Shown one piece after another: positions 51,926 to 62,496 of a stretch of DNA of 64,000 nucleotides. The notes under the pieces are model-generated. The model searched no databases. It had not been told where the DNA came from and worked only from the letters and a program-made list of their open reading frames with translations. Origin of the DNA: Haloarcula taiwanensis. Its GTDB lineage: Archaea; Halobacteriota; Halobacteria; Halobacteriales; Haloarculaceae. The DNA lies in assembly GCA_002844335.1 (NCBI GenBank), contig CP019155.1:62001-126000 (forward strand), given 5' to 3'. Made by a program: the position numbers and the translations under genes. Each line of letters begins with the position of its first letter. Within the stretch, counting starts at the first letter, position 1.

Positions 51926-53881
51926 TTATTCCACGGCTTCGAGGCCCGTAATCTCGAATCGTGTCCCACCCATCGAACTCTCAGTTGCGTGAATCTCCCA
52001 GCCATGAGCGTCAACGACTCGTTTGACGATGTTGAGACCCAGACCAGTCCCCGATTCGGAAGTCGAGTAGCCGGCCTCGAACACTTTTTCCCGGTCCTCG
52101 TCGGGGATGCCTGGACCGTCGTCTTCGATGTAGAATCCGTTGGCGTCTCCGAAAATCTCGCCGACTACCACAGTAACGTCTAGACCTGCGTGATCAATCG
52201 TGTTCCGGAACAGGTTTTCGAGCAGGTGCCGGAGTTGGTCGGGGTCAGCTTTTATCACTGGCTGTGCATCGGCCCCACAATCACAGTACAGCTCGGCCTC
52301 GTCTGCAGGGTCAGAGACAAGCTTCCACGCAGCCGCAGCGACTGCGTCGATTGCGACAGGTTCCAGCGACCCGATCTCTTGTTGCTCCCGCGCGAGCCAG
52401 AGGAGGTCCTCGACAATGCGTTCCATCCGATCAGTCGCGGTCTCGATCACATCGAGATGATCGCTCGACTGTTCGGCTTGAACGAGTCCAAGCCGACCCT
52501 GTATGACGTTGAGCGGGTTCCGCAGGTCGTGGCTGACAGTTGCGGCAAACTGCTCCAGCTGTTCTTTTTGATCCTGCAGTTCCCGTTCACGCCTCGTACG
52601 TTCGGCTATGTTTCGACCGGTGCCGACAAGCCCTATCATGGTACCGTCGGCGTCAGTTAGTCGGTCAGCAGTGAACTCGTAGGGAACGCGGTTCCCCTCT
52701 GCGGTACGGAAATCCGCTTCGATGGTCGAGTGCCCCGTTGTGAGCGCCTCCTCAATCGCCTTAGAGACTGCCTCCCGTTCCTCTTCCGGAAAAAGACTGC
52801 GTACGTCAAGATCCGTCATCTCTTCGTCGGTGCACCCGGCCAGCTTTTCGAAGTGTTCGTTACAGCGCTGGACGTTGCCTTCGGAATCAAGCACGTAGAA
52901 TATATCGGCAAGTGAATCGAGCGCCTGATCGATAAAAGTCCGTTCTGTCCGGAGTTCGTTTCGGATCTTTAGCGAGTGTATGGCGTGCGAGATGCTGTTC
53001 CCGAGTTCGGTGAGTAGCTCCTGTTCGTCCTCTGCGAAAGCGAACGGACGGGACGAATAGACGCACAGAAGGCCATAAAGCGTGTCATTGTATTCTAGCG
53101 GAACCGCAGCACTGCTCCGATAGTCGCGGTCGAGTGCTTCCTCTCGCCAGACCTCGAACGCCGGGTCAGCCTGAATGTTCTGCGACGTAGCAATGCGTCG
53201 GTGCTGGACGGCCCTGCCCGCGGGGCCCTGTCCGGTCGGAGAGTCGTCCGCCGTGACAACAATCGTATCGAGATACTCGTCTTCGACGCCGGCCCAGGCC
53301 TGTGGCTCGATTCGGTCTGTCTCAGGATTGGGCTCGCCGATCCAAGCAAAACGGTAGGGTTCAGAGTCGCTAATAATCTCACAGACACGCGTTTTGATCT
53401 CCGAGAGCGAACTCGCCCGGATGAGAGCCTGGTCGATACTGCTTACGAGAGCGCGAACCCGTTCAAGTTCAGCAGCGCGCTGATTGGTGCGGTACTGGTC
53501 GACGGCGTTTTCGATACGATTTGCGAGGAGTTCGTATCGTTCCGTGCCGTGCCCTTTCCGCAGATAGTCGGTTGCACCGGCGGCAATAGCATCGCTGGCG
53601 ACCGCTTCGCTCCCCTCTCCGGTAAAAAGAATAAACGGGAGATCAGGGTACTCCGTACGGACAGTTTCGAGGAGTTCGATGCCATCTGTCTCGGGCATCC
53701 GGTAATCGCTGACAATACAGTCAATAGACCGCGTCGCGAGTCTGTCGAGCCCTTCAGCAGCACTCGTCGCAGGGACGACAGTGAGTTTATCTGATTGCTG
53801 TGTGAGTATTTCTGATGCCACATCTAAAAAGTCCGGTTCATCATCGATATGAAGCACAGCGATACTCGACATCTCTGACAC
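51926..53881 (-). CDS. Hybrid sensor histidine kinase: receiver-GAF-PAS-HisKA-HATPase
   Basis: A 651-residue protein. Residues 8-125 are a receiver with an intact phospho-acceptor ('IDCIVSDYRMPETDGIELL') and the acidic pocket 'LHIDDEPDFL'. A GAF domain follows (about 140-310), then PAS ('FYVLDSEGNVQRCNEHFEKL', about 320-435). The phospho-His lies in 'AATVSHDLRNPLNVIQGRL', and the ATPase has 'HLLENLFRNTIDHAG', 'IEDDGPGIP' and 'GTGLGLNIVKRVVD'. The receiver at the N-terminus would be an input from another kinase. It is divergent from the 1299-residue kinase (212 bases apart), so both may be controlled together. Confidence 0.9.
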   Translation of the reverse strand: MSEMSSIAVLHIDDEPDFLDVASEILTQQSDKLTVVPATSAAEGLDRLATRSIDCIVSDYRMPETDGIELLETVRTEYPDLPFILFTGEGSEAVASDAIAAGATDYLRKGHGTERYELLANRIENAVDQYRTNQRAAELERVRALVSSIDQALIRASSLSEIKTRVCEIISDSEPYRFAWIGEPNPETDRIEPQAWAGVEDEYLDTIVVTADDSPTGQGPAGRAVQHRRIATSQNIQADPAFEVWREEALDRDYRSSAAVPLEYNDTLYGLLCVYSSRPFAFAEDEQELLTELGNSISHAIHSLKIRNELRTERTFIDQALDSLADIFYVLDSEGNVQRCNEHFEKLAGCTDEEMTDLDVRSLFPEEEREAVSKAIEEALTTGHSTIEADFRTAEGNRVPYEFTADRLTDADGTMIGLVGTGRNIAERTRRERELQDQKEQLEQFAATVSHDLRNPLNVIQGRLGLVQAEQSSDHLDVIETATDRMERIVEDLLWLAREQQEIGSLEPVAIDAVAAAAWKLVSDPADEAELYCDCGADAQPVIKADPDQLRHLLENLFRNTIDHAGLDVTVVVGEIFGDANGFYIEDDGPGIPDEDREKVFEAGYSTSESGTGLGLNIVKRVVDAHGWEIHATESSMGGTRFEITGLEAVE

Positions 53882-54093
53882 GATACCGACTGTACCGAAC
53901 TTCGGAGGATAAAGTTGCTGACCCGAGTATCAGAACCTATACTCTAATCTTGGACGTGGTATGTGTCAATAGCGGAAATTTTCAGCACCGAATCACCTGA
54001 CACCCGTGATTTCTGATTTCGGCGGGTCGCAATAGTATCACAGATAAAAACCGGGCCACTCGACTGATAAAAGCCCACTACGTAGTAGTTCCA
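53882..54093. promoter_or_regulatory. Divergent promoter region between two sensor kinases
   Basis: 212 bases of lower GC. AT boxes for each direction are visible (CCTATACTC at about 53937-53945 and ATAGTATCAC at about 54033-54042), but neither is strongly positioned. No gene. Confidence 0.4.
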
Positions 54094-57000
54094 ATGGCCT
54101 ACACAGGTGACAGGACTCCCGATTCAATTCAGGTTCTGTATGTAAACAACGATGGTGAGTTTGCTGAGCTAACACAGACGAAACTCGCACATCTCTCATC
54201 GGATTTTGACATGACAGCTGTCGGGACTGTGGAGGCTGCTCTCGACTCGCTCGAAACATCGACTATCGATTGTGTGGTCACCTCGTATTCACTGCCGGAC
54301 GGGACGGGAATCGACCTCCTGAATCGGCTCCAGGCTGGCGAGTACGAACTACCGACGATTCTATTTACCGGCCGCGGGAGCGAGCGAATTGCGAGCGAAG
54401 CGACACAGGCGGGTGTTTCCGACTACATTCCGATCCGCGCGGGCCAGAACAGTTTCGAGGTGCTCGCGGGCCGCATCCAGACGCTCACCGATGCCGCTCG
54501 CAAACAGGCGGCCGCCGAGCGGCTATCCGACCGCTTCCAACGAACCTTAGAGCGGGCGACTGACGGGATTTATGCCGTCGACAGCCAATGGCGAATCGAA
54601 TACGTAAACGAGAAGATGGCTAACCGGGTCGGCCGCGACCCCAAGGCTATCGTCGGTACGGTCATCTGGGAAGAGTTCCCCTCGGTAGTTGGGACGGAAC
54701 TCGAAGACAAATACCGAACGGCAATGGAAACCGGTGACCCGGTGTCGTTCGAACAGTACCTTGGCGAACCCTTTGAGTACTGGGTCGAAGTGCGGGTATT
54801 CCCGGACGATGACGGGCTCACCGTCTTTTCACATGAAACGACGGCCGAGCGGGAGCGCGAACTGGAACTGGAGCGCAGTGAAGCGATCCTCGAAACCATC
54901 CACGACGCCGTGTTCGTCCTGAACGATGAGGGGACGATCGAATTCGCGAACGCGGCGTCGAAACGGCTGATTGCCGGGGAACGGGCAACGCAGGTCGCGG
55001 GGCAGCAGTTAGAGACAGTCGTGGGTGACCGCGTTTCCACGTCTGATGCGGAGCAGTTTACATCTGCGGTCCGCTCGACGCTCAATGACATAGAGGGCGA
55101 CGGTGGCGTCACGGGGTTGTACGACGCGGACTTACAGCTTGATATCACGACCGGTGGCAATAAACGCACACTTGATGTCCGAGTGACACCGTTCCAGAGC
55201 AACAAGAGCAGTCAAGCGCTTGTCGTTGCTCGGGACATCACGGAACAGAGCGAAGCCAAGCGACAGTTGGAGCGAGAGCGCGACGCGCTCCGGGAACTCC
55301 AGAATATCATGGCAAGCAGCGATGTCTCGGCCGAAACACGCCTTCACGAACTTCTCGAACTGGGGTGTCAAACGCTCGGTCTCGACATCGGCATCGTCTC
55401 ACACATTCAGGGGGATGAGTACACGGTCACGGCAGTGCACGCGCCGACTGCCGAAATCGAATCCGGGGATCAGTTCGATATCGGATCGACGTACTGCGAA
55501 GAAGTCGTGGGCACAGATTCCCTCTGTTCGTTTACCGATGCGGTGGCCGACGGGAGAGAAACCCACCCAGCATATCGTGAGTTCGAGTTAGAATCGTACA
55601 TCGGCGTCCCATTGGTCGTTGACGGGAGTCGGTACGGGACAGTCAATTTTTCGAGTCCCACAACGCGGGTCGCTCCCTTTGGAGCGCTCGAGCGGACGTT
55701 CGTGAAGCTACTCTCAGAGCTCGTGAGCGCCGAAATATCGCGTAGACAAGACCGGGCGGAGCTCCAGCGACAGGAGTTCCTGTTCGAACGAGTGCAAGCC
55801 ATCGCTGATATCGGTGTCTGGGAGTACTACCCGTCTACAGGCGACCTCGACTGGTCCGCTGGAGTGCGTCGGATTCACGGGGTCGACGACGATTACGAAC
55901 CGATTATCGACGACGCTATCGAGTTCTACCATCCTGAGGACAGGGGGACGATTACGAAGGCCGTCGAGCGGGCAATCGAGGCCCGGGAGTCGTACGATCT
56001 CGATCTCCGAATCGTTCGGACAGACGGTGAGGTACGCGATGTTCGGGCATGGGGGGAGCGCGTCGACGGTTCGCAGGACAACGAGCCCGTGCTTCGGGGG
56101 GTTTTCCAGGATATCACCGAGCGACGAGCCGAGGAGCGCGCGCACCGAGAGCTTGCAGAGGAATACGAGGCACTGCTCAACACCTCCGGTGACGCCATAT
56201 TCATGCTCGATGTCGAGACAGCCGGTGACGAGCCAGCGTTCGAGTTTGCGCGACTCAGCCCCGGCTACGAGTCGCAGACGGGACTCACGACCGAGGACGT
56301 TCGAGGGCAAACACCGCGGCAGGTCTTCGGTGCCGAACGCGGTGCTGAGCTCGCAGCGAACTACACTCGCTGTGTCGAACAGCGTGCGCCAATCTCGTAT
56401 CGTGAGGAGCTGAACATCGCTGACGACGCACGGTTCTGGGACACGAGCCTCGCGCCGGTTATTGTGGGTGACGAGATCGTCCGGATCGTCGGCATCGCCC
56501 GCAACGTGACTGAGCAGGTCGAGCGGGAACGCAAACTCGAAGCGACGAACCAGCGACTGGAGTCACTCATCGAGGCGACGCCGCTCACTGTCATGGAAAT
56601 CGACACGGACGGGACGGTCATCCGCTGGAATGATGGAGCCGAGAATATGTTCGGCTGGTCGAGCGAAGAGGTGCTTGGCGAATTCAATCCGATGGTCCCA
56701 GACGAGCACCAGGCTGAGTTCGCCTCTCACCGGGAGCGCGTATTGAGCGGCGAGCCGATTCGGGGCAAGGAGGTACGACGGAAGACGAAAGCCGGTGAGG
56801 AACTAGATCTGCTCCTGTCGGCTGTCCCAATCACTGCTCCTGACGGAGAGATAGTGAGCATACTGGCCGTGTTAGAGGACATCACTGAGCAGAAACAGTT
56901 AGAGGCGAAACTCCGGTCGCTGCAGGAAACAGCACAGCGGCTCAGTGGCGCACGGTCGAATGACGAGATCGGAGACATCGCGATCGAGGCTGCCGTCGAG

Positions 57001-57993
57001 ATTCTCGGGTTCGAACTCACCGGTATCTGGGAGTACGCCGACCGGACCGACGAGCTTGTTCCGCTGTCGGCGAGTGCAGCCACGAGGGATCGGTTCGGTG
57101 AGCTGCCACGTGTGCAGTCCGATTCGGCGTTTGTCTGGGAGGCGTTCCAGGCCTCAGAAGTGCGTCGATACGATGACATCCAGTCCGTGACATCGTTCGG
57201 CGAAACCGGCACGGCTCTCAGAAGCGGTCTGTTCGTTCCGCTGGGCGAGTTTGGGCTTATCGGCGTCGGAACGACACAGGAACAGACGTTCTCTGATACA
57301 GACGTGGATCTGTTCCAGATACTGGGTGCGACTGTCGAGGCGGCATTCACCCGTGCAAGCCGCGAGGCCGAACTCCAGCGGCAGAACGAACGGCTCGATG
57401 AGTTCGCCAGTGTCGTCGCCCACGACCTCCGGAATCCGCTATCCATCGCCATCGGGTTTCTCGACATCGTCGAGGAGACAGGCGACCTCAGTCACGTAGA
57501 CCGGATCGAGGCGGCACATGATCGCATGGAGCGGCTGATCGACGACCTCCTGACGCTATCGCGCGGTGAGACCACAGTTACGGATGCGAAACAGATCGAC
57601 CTCAAGGCTGTGACGACGGAGGCCTGGGGATACGTCGACACCGCTGAAGCGACGCTGACGGTTGCTGACACGGTCCCGACAGTGGCTGGTGACGCCGGGC
57701 GGTTGACGCAGCTATTCGAGAACCTCTTCAGAAACGCTATCGAGCACGGCGGGGACACCGTCACCGTCACTGTCGGGCAGTTAGACGGCGGCGACGGGTT
57801 CTACGTCGAAGACGACGGTGACGGGATTCCCACGGGGAAGCGTGAGGAGGTGCTAGAACACGGCGTCACGTCTACCAAAGGGGGTACTGGCTTCGGACTC
57901 TCAATCGTCGAAGACATCGCCAATGCGCACGGCTGGAGCGTCCGTGTGACAGACGGCGCTGCTGGCGGGGCGCGGTTCGAGTTCTGCTACTGA
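54094..57993 (+). CDS. Large multi-PAS/GAF sensor histidine kinase with pseudo-receiver
   Basis: A 1299-residue protein. Residues about 10-125 have the receiver fold but the phospho-acceptor Asp is replaced ('CVVTSYSLPDGTGIDLL', Ser at the Asp site) and the acidic pocket is changed to 'VLYVNNDGEF'. Five PAS domains ('LERATDGIYAVDSQWRIEYV' and others) and two GAF domains follow, roughly at 150-400, 415-555, 560-935 and 940-1085. HisKA text is 'ASVVAHDLRNPLSIAIGFL' and the ATPase has 'LFENLFRNAIEHGG', 'VEDDGDGIP' and 'GTGFGLSIVEDIAN'. A cytosolic sensor integrating several ligands. The output response regulator is not adjacent. Confidence 0.9.
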   Translation: MAYTGDRTPDSIQVLYVNNDGEFAELTQTKLAHLSSDFDMTAVGTVEAALDSLETSTIDCVVTSYSLPDGTGIDLLNRLQAGEYELPTILFTGRGSERIASEATQAGVSDYIPIRAGQNSFEVLAGRIQTLTDAARKQAAAERLSDRFQRTLERATDGIYAVDSQWRIEYVNEKMANRVGRDPKAIVGTVIWEEFPSVVGTELEDKYRTAMETGDPVSFEQYLGEPFEYWVEVRVFPDDDGLTVFSHETTAERERELELERSEAILETIHDAVFVLNDEGTIEFANAASKRLIAGERATQVAGQQLETVVGDRVSTSDAEQFTSAVRSTLNDIEGDGGVTGLYDADLQLDITTGGNKRTLDVRVTPFQSNKSSQALVVARDITEQSEAKRQLERERDALRELQNIMASSDVSAETRLHELLELGCQTLGLDIGIVSHIQGDEYTVTAVHAPTAEIESGDQFDIGSTYCEEVVGTDSLCSFTDAVADGRETHPAYREFELESYIGVPLVVDGSRYGTVNFSSPTTRVAPFGALERTFVKLLSELVSAEISRRQDRAELQRQEFLFERVQAIADIGVWEYYPSTGDLDWSAGVRRIHGVDDDYEPIIDDAIEFYHPEDRGTITKAVERAIEARESYDLDLRIVRTDGEVRDVRAWGERVDGSQDNEPVLRGVFQDITERRAEERAHRELAEEYEALLNTSGDAIFMLDVETAGDEPAFEFARLSPGYESQTGLTTEDVRGQTPRQVFGAERGAELAANYTRCVEQRAPISYREELNIADDARFWDTSLAPVIVGDEIVRIVGIARNVTEQVERERKLEATNQRLESLIEATPLTVMEIDTDGTVIRWNDGAENMFGWSSEEVLGEFNPMVPDEHQAEFASHRERVLSGEPIRGKEVRRKTKAGEELDLLLSAVPITAPDGEIVSILAVLEDITEQKQLEAKLRSLQETAQRLSGARSNDEIGDIAIEAAVEILGFELTGIWEYADRTDELVPLSASAATRDRFGELPRVQSDSAFVWEAFQASEVRRYDDIQSVTSFGETGTALRSGLFVPLGEFGLIGVGTTQEQTFSDTDVDLFQILGATVEAAFTRASREAELQRQNERLDEFASVVAHDLRNPLSIAIGFLDIVEETGDLSHVDRIEAAHDRMERLIDDLLTLSRGETTVTDAKQIDLKAVTTEAWGYVDTAEATLTVADTVPTVAGDAGRLTQLFENLFRNAIEHGGDTVTVTVGQLDGGDGFYVEDDGDGIPTGKREEVLEHGVTSTKGGTGFGLSIVEDIANAHGWSVRVTDGAAGGARFEFCY

Positions 57994-58066
57994 GAGAAGC
58001 ACAGTAGCGACTTCTCGGCGCTGGGACGCAGGCGTGGAACCCGTTCCGGGACCGGCAGAAACAGAA

Positions 58067-59356
58067 CTACGGCCAGAGCCCGCGCGCTTCGTGGGCCTCA
58101 GCAATGCGCGAAAGGGCGACGATGTATGCCGCATCACGCCACGTGATGTCGCGCTTTTCGAACTCCGTCCGAACGGCGTCCCAGGCCGCTCGCATCTCTT
58201 CGTCGAGTTCATCGTTTACGCGCTCAAGCGACCATGACCGACGGTTGATGTCCTGTAGCCACTCGAAGTAGCTCACCGTGACGCCGCCGGCGTTCGCCAG
58301 AATATCCGGAATCACGACGACATCGCGGTCAGCGAGAATTGAGTCAGCAGTGGACGTAGTCGGCCCGTTCGCCCCCTCAACGACGAAATCCGCGGCGATG
58401 TCGTCCGCGTTCGCCTCGGTGATGACGTTGCCGAGTGCTGCCGGAATGAGAACGTCGACGTCCAGCGTCAGCAGTTCGTCGTTCGAAATCACGGTGTCGG
58501 CGTACTCGGTGACCGCTTCCGGTTCCTCGTCGTGTGACGGGACTGTCGCGGTATCGATTCCGCCGGGGTCGTACATCGCCCCGTTCACGTCGCTGATCGC
58601 GACGACAGTCGCACCCTGTTCGTCGAGTAACCGTGCTGCGTTCGCACCGACGCTGCCGTAACCCTGTACCGCAACAGTGGTGTCCGACAGTGGCTGGTCG
58701 TAGTACTCACAGACCTGCTGTGTGATAATCGCGACGCTCCGGCCGGGCGCGTCTTCACGCCCCTTGCTCCCACCGACGATAGGCGGCTTGCCGGTGACGA
58801 CGCCCGGTATCGTCTCGCCCTCTTGCATGGAGTAAGCGTCCATTAGCCAGGCCATCGTCTGTGGGTCCGTTCCCATGTCCGGGGCTGGTATGTCTCGGTT
58901 CGGACCGATGACCTCGCGGAGTTCCTGTGCGAACCGGCGGGTGAGCCGTTCTTTCTCGTCTCGGCTCAGCGTTTTCGGATTGACCGCGATACCGCCTTTC
59001 GCGCCGCCGAAGGGGAGGTCCATCACCGCGCACTTCCAGGTCATCCAGATCCCGAGTCCGACGCACTCATCCCTCGTCACGTCGGGATGATACCGGAGGC
59101 CACCTTTGTACGGCCCTCTGACGCTATCGTGCTGTGCTCGAAACCCGGTGAACACTTCCACCGTGCCATCGTCCCGCTCGATGGGGACGGTGACCTCGTG
59201 GACGTTTTTCGGGTGGTTCAGCCGTTCGACGATGTTCGGGTCGATATCGAGGTGGTCCGCGGCTCTGTGGAGCTGCAGCCGGGCTGTTTCGAGCGCCGTT
59301 TCCGACCCTGACGACGACTCACCCGACGGAGAGGCGGAGGTCAGTTCCGGTCCCAT
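58067..59356 (-). CDS. Glutamate dehydrogenase family protein (Glu/Leu/Phe/Val dehydrogenase)
   Basis: A 429-residue dehydrogenase from the ATG at 59356. '[19 protein letters not shown]' and '[19 protein letters not shown]' carry the substrate site, with the catalytic Lys in the 'GGAKGG' loop and Asp in '[14 protein letters not shown]'. The NAD(P) loop is '[19 protein letters not shown]'. Reversible oxidation of glutamate to 2-oxoglutarate and ammonia. The N-terminal 30 residues form a Ser/Glu-rich extension. It shares a transcript with the tiny zinc-ribbon gene upstream and stands 3 kb from a second such gene (63242). Confidence 0.92.
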   Translation of the reverse strand: MGPELTSASPSGESSSGSETALETARLQLHRAADHLDIDPNIVERLNHPKNVHEVTVPIERDDGTVEVFTGFRAQHDSVRGPYKGGLRYHPDVTRDECVGLGIWMTWKCAVMDLPFGGAKGGIAVNPKTLSRDEKERLTRRFAQELREVIGPNRDIPAPDMGTDPQTMAWLMDAYSMQEGETIPGVVTGKPPIVGGSKGREDAPGRSVAIITQQVCEYYDQPLSDTTVAVQGYGSVGANAARLLDEQGATVVAISDVNGAMYDPGGIDTATVPSHDEEPEAVTEYADTVISNDELLTLDVDVLIPAALGNVITEANADDIAADFVVEGANGPTTSTADSILADRDVVVIPDILANAGGVTVSYFEWLQDINRRSWSLERVNDELDEEMRAAWDAVRTEFEKRDITWRDAAYIVALSRIAEAHEARGLWP

Positions 59357-59358
59357 CG

Positions 59359-59502
59359 TTATTCCAGCGGTGTCAGTCGGTTGCGCATTTCGCCGCCGCA
59401 GTCCCGACAGTTCTCCGGTTGGCTCTCTGCAGTGATGACTGTGCCACACGCAAAGCACTCGTACGGTGTCTTCTCGTCGTGGTCTTGCTCTACATCTCTC
59501 AT
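59359..59502 (-). CDS. 47-residue rubrerythrin-like zinc-ribbon protein
   Basis: Starts at the ATG at 59500-59502 and ends in TAA at 59359-59361, two bases before the gdh ATG. The sequence '[20 protein letters not shown]' continues with 'DCGGEM', so two CxxC knuckles form a Cys4 rubredoxin-like site. I recall a haloarchaeal family (DUF7129) of this length. Tight coupling to gdh suggests co-expression. It binds zinc or iron. Confidence 0.7.
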   Translation of the reverse strand: MRDVEQDHDEKTPYECFACGTVITAESQPENCRDCGGEMRNRLTPLE

Positions 59503-59610
59503 GTGTATTCACGAGTGACGGTGTCCGACCGCCAGCACTCGACTAAGGAATAGAAGGACATCAAAGGAATATTCAGAGGTTAAACAAAGAAGTAGGGTGA
59601 GATTGGCTTA

Positions 59611-59626
59611 TTTATTATTGAACCCC
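59611..59626. repeat. Left arm of a 16-bp perfect inverted repeat around the Bat-like gene
   Basis: TTTATTATTGAACCCC. Its exact reverse complement is at 62613-62628. This arm lies directly after the Bat-like gene stop (59629, minus) and about 110 bases upstream of the zinc-ribbon/gdh unit (minus). Confidence 0.6.
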
Positions 59627-59628
59627 CT

Positions 59629-62496
59629 TCACGACTCAAGACCCGAGACGCTCCGCTCTTCGAACAGTGTGGTGAACAGTTTCCGCTGGGCAGTCCGGAC
59701 ATGCTGGTAGAACGCCGGTGGGGAGATTTCGAGCATCGTCGCGATGTCTTCGCCGGACTTCGTGCGCGGTGACTCGAAGTAGCCGCTGTAGTAGGCGGTC
59801 TGGATCACTTCGAGTTGCCGCTCCGTGAGGTCCGTGAGGAACTCCGAACCCCGGTCCTGCTCGACACCCCGTTCGAGCGTCTCCTTGCGCTTGAGTTCAA
59901 CGCCAGAGAAGGTACTATCGACCAGTTGCGCGATATTTCGAACGTCGACGCTCTGTGGCACATCAACGACGAGTGTCGTTCCCGCCGAGTCTGCGGTCGC
60001 TTCCCGGAAGATAGCGCCGTGGTCGGCGAGTTCTATGGCGAGGAACGGCTGTGACAGCTCCAGTCGCAGGACGCCGGTGTCAGTGTCATCGTCGCTTATC
60101 TCTGTCACGTCGTCAATCGTCGTCATATCGGCCGCGGCTGCCGCGACTGTTTGCACGTCAGCATCTTCGACTGTAACGAACACGCTGTTGCCGGCCGGCG
60201 CGTGTTGGATGCCACCCTCGTAGGAAAGCGTACACCCCACAGACCGGGCCAGTCGCGACAGGAGGAACCGCTCGTCATCGATGGCGAACTCGACGCGGGT
60301 CACCGAGGTCGTGAGCAGCGCGTGTTTCCGTTCGATGGCGCTGAGTGCCGAGGCAATCGTTTCGCCGAGTTCGTGCAACACAGTGCGCGTTGTCTCGTCG
60401 AACGCGTCTTTCGTGTCCGCATAGATGGTGAGAATCCCGTGCCTGAGGTCGTTGTACACGAGTGGGATACTCAACACAGAGAGGAAATCGCGCGTGAGTG
60501 CGTCCGACCGCCACGGCGCGTTTCGGAGGTCGGCGGCGACGTTGGGAATCATCGTCACGTCGCCGGTCGCAGCCGTCTGGCCTGCGGGCTCGGTCTCAGA
60601 GGGCGCGACGGTGACTTGCTGACTGTCGAGATACCCCTGTTCGGTGCCGGCCCACGCTCGCGGTTCGACGGTACTACCGCCCGGGTCGACACTCCCGATC
60701 CACGCAAACTTGAATCGGTCCGTGTCAGTCAGCCGTTCACAGACAGTGTGGTTGATCTCGTCCTGCGTTTCGGCGCTGACGATTGTCTGGTCTATCTCCC
60801 GAATCGTGTTGTTGATGTGATTCAGGGCGGTTAGTTGCTCGTTTTGCCGCTGGAGTTCGCGGTCCTGTTCCCGGAGCTGGGATTCCCGGACGACCCGGTC
60901 AAGGGCGGCTTCGGCGGTCGCTGCGAGCAGGTCGGTGAGTTCCTGTGTCACGTCGTCGAACACCCCGACCGCAGTCGACCCGGTGACGAACACGCCGTGA
61001 TTGCCGAGCGGAATGAACATCACGCTCCGGAGGTCGGTCGCCCGGTTTTCCAGCCGATCCGACGTATGGACGTCGTCGAACACGAGTGTCTCGTCGTTGA
61101 CGAAGCTGTGGCTCGGGAGCGTGTCGTCGTTCGTGCGGACGGCCGGCAGCGGCCCGTGGTGTTCGGTCATCGCCTGGGACTGTGCCACTGGCTGGAGTTC
61201 GTTCGTCTCGGCGTCGTGCAGATAGATTGCACTCGCAGAGACATCGAACACACTGAGCACGTCATCGACGATATGCTGGGCGATTTCCTGATTGGTCTCT
61301 GTGTAGAGGAACTTCCGTGCGGTCTCCTGCAGCGTCGTCAGTGCTTCCTCGCGCTGTTTCCGTTTCGTGATGTCCCGGCAGCTATACAGTAGCGTTCCGT
61401 CCTGAATCGAGACTTCGCGGACGTTGACCAGCAGCGTGTGCTCGTGACCCGCTTTGTCGGTGACGGTACACTCGATGTTCTTGAGAACGCCCTTCTCGGC
61501 GAGTTCCGCTCGGTCGAACAGGTCCTCACCGAGGAGCGTATCGATCGTTTCCTGCTCGCGGATCTCGTCGTCGGTGTAGCCGAAGATGAAGTGGACGTTC
61601 GGGCAGACGTAGGTGTACTCTCCGTCCTCGTTCGTCATGAGAACGGTGTCGGTCATATTGCTGAGCGTAACTCGGTGGAGCTCCTCGGACTGGCGGAGGT
61701 CGCGGTCGAGGGTGACCTGCTCCGTGATGTCGATTCCTTCGATCACAATCGAGGTTACGTCGCCGAAGTCGTTCTCGACCGGCCGAACTGAGAGCTCGAT
61801 AACGCGGTCTGTGGCTGTGGTCGGCTGGTGGACGACCACGTTCCCGAACTGCCCGTCGCGTGCGGCTTCTACGAGTTGCCGGATGTCGCGTTCAGTTGCC
61901 TCGGATCTGGACCACCACGGCAGCGTCCAGAACGGGTCACCGATGACCGCGTCCACGTCCTCGTCAATCATCGCCCGTCCCGTCTGATTCACACGGGCGA
62001 GCGAGCCATCCGGGTCAAGGACCCACGTGGCCGTCTGTGTGTCGTGAAAGACGGCGTCGAACTGCCGTGCCCGTTCGCGCTGCATGGTCGCTCGCCGCGT
62101 GGATCGGAGCACCTTCTCGGTTCGTTCGACCAAGTCGTCTATTTGCAGGCCGTCTGTCTCCGCAAGGGGTACGTAGTCGGAAACGCCGGCCTCGATTGCC
62201 TCACTCGCCAGGGCCTCACTGCCGTCCGTTGCCCCGAGAACGACTGGAGGGTCCGGAGCCGAGTCCCGGAGCTGTCGGACCAAATCAGTGCCACTCCCGT
62301 CGCTAAGTGTCGCTGCCGTGACCATGCAGTCGACTGAGCGCTGACGCGCTATGTCCAGAGCGGCCGGTGTTGTCCCGGCGGTGAGGATAGTGGCCCCAGT
62401 ACTCGATGCAAGCGCATCCGAGAACTGCTCGCACCAGTTCGTAGAACCGACCACGAGTACCTGTGCCGTGTCGAGCGGATTCCCGGCGTCACTCAT
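59629..62496 (-). CDS. Bat-like multi-domain regulator with HTH_10: pseudo-receiver, PAS, GAF, Bat output
   Basis: A 955-residue protein. Residues about 10-125 have a receiver-like fold whose acceptor is lost ('CMVTAATLSDGSGTDLVRQL', Ala at the Asp site) and whose acidic pocket is 'VGSTNWCEQF'. PAS domains follow at about 155-275 and 275-390, GAF at about 400-545 and 560-730. The C-terminus has the Bat-type alpha/beta domain and the HTH_10 motif 'LTERQLEVIQTAYYSGYFES' with 'MLEISPPAFYQHVRTAQRKL'. Bat-family proteins are haloarchaeal transcription activators such as the bacterio-opsin activator. The lost Asp suggests signalling is not by phosphorylation of this domain. Confidence 0.9.
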   Translation of the reverse strand: MSDAGNPLDTAQVLVVGSTNWCEQFSDALASSTGATILTAGTTPAALDIARQRSVDCMVTAATLSDGSGTDLVRQLRDSAPDPPVVLGATDGSEALASEAIEAGVSDYVPLAETDGLQIDDLVERTEKVLRSTRRATMQRERARQFDAVFHDTQTATWVLDPDGSLARVNQTGRAMIDEDVDAVIGDPFWTLPWWSRSEATERDIRQLVEAARDGQFGNVVVHQPTTATDRVIELSVRPVENDFGDVTSIVIEGIDITEQVTLDRDLRQSEELHRVTLSNMTDTVLMTNEDGEYTYVCPNVHFIFGYTDDEIREQETIDTLLGEDLFDRAELAEKGVLKNIECTVTDKAGHEHTLLVNVREVSIQDGTLLYSCRDITKRKQREEALTTLQETARKFLYTETNQEIAQHIVDDVLSVFDVSASAIYLHDAETNELQPVAQSQAMTEHHGPLPAVRTNDDTLPSHSFVNDETLVFDDVHTSDRLENRATDLRSVMFIPLGNHGVFVTGSTAVGVFDDVTQELTDLLAATAEAALDRVVRESQLREQDRELQRQNEQLTALNHINNTIREIDQTIVSAETQDEINHTVCERLTDTDRFKFAWIGSVDPGGSTVEPRAWAGTEQGYLDSQQVTVAPSETEPAGQTAATGDVTMIPNVAADLRNAPWRSDALTRDFLSVLSIPLVYNDLRHGILTIYADTKDAFDETTRTVLHELGETIASALSAIERKHALLTTSVTRVEFAIDDERFLLSRLARSVGCTLSYEGGIQHAPAGNSVFVTVEDADVQTVAAAAADMTTIDDVTEISDDDTDTGVLRLELSQPFLAIELADHGAIFREATADSAGTTLVVDVPQSVDVRNIAQLVDSTFSGVELKRKETLERGVEQDRGSEFLTDLTERQLEVIQTAYYSGYFESPRTKSGEDIATMLEISPPAFYQHVRTAQRKLFTTLFEERSVSGLES

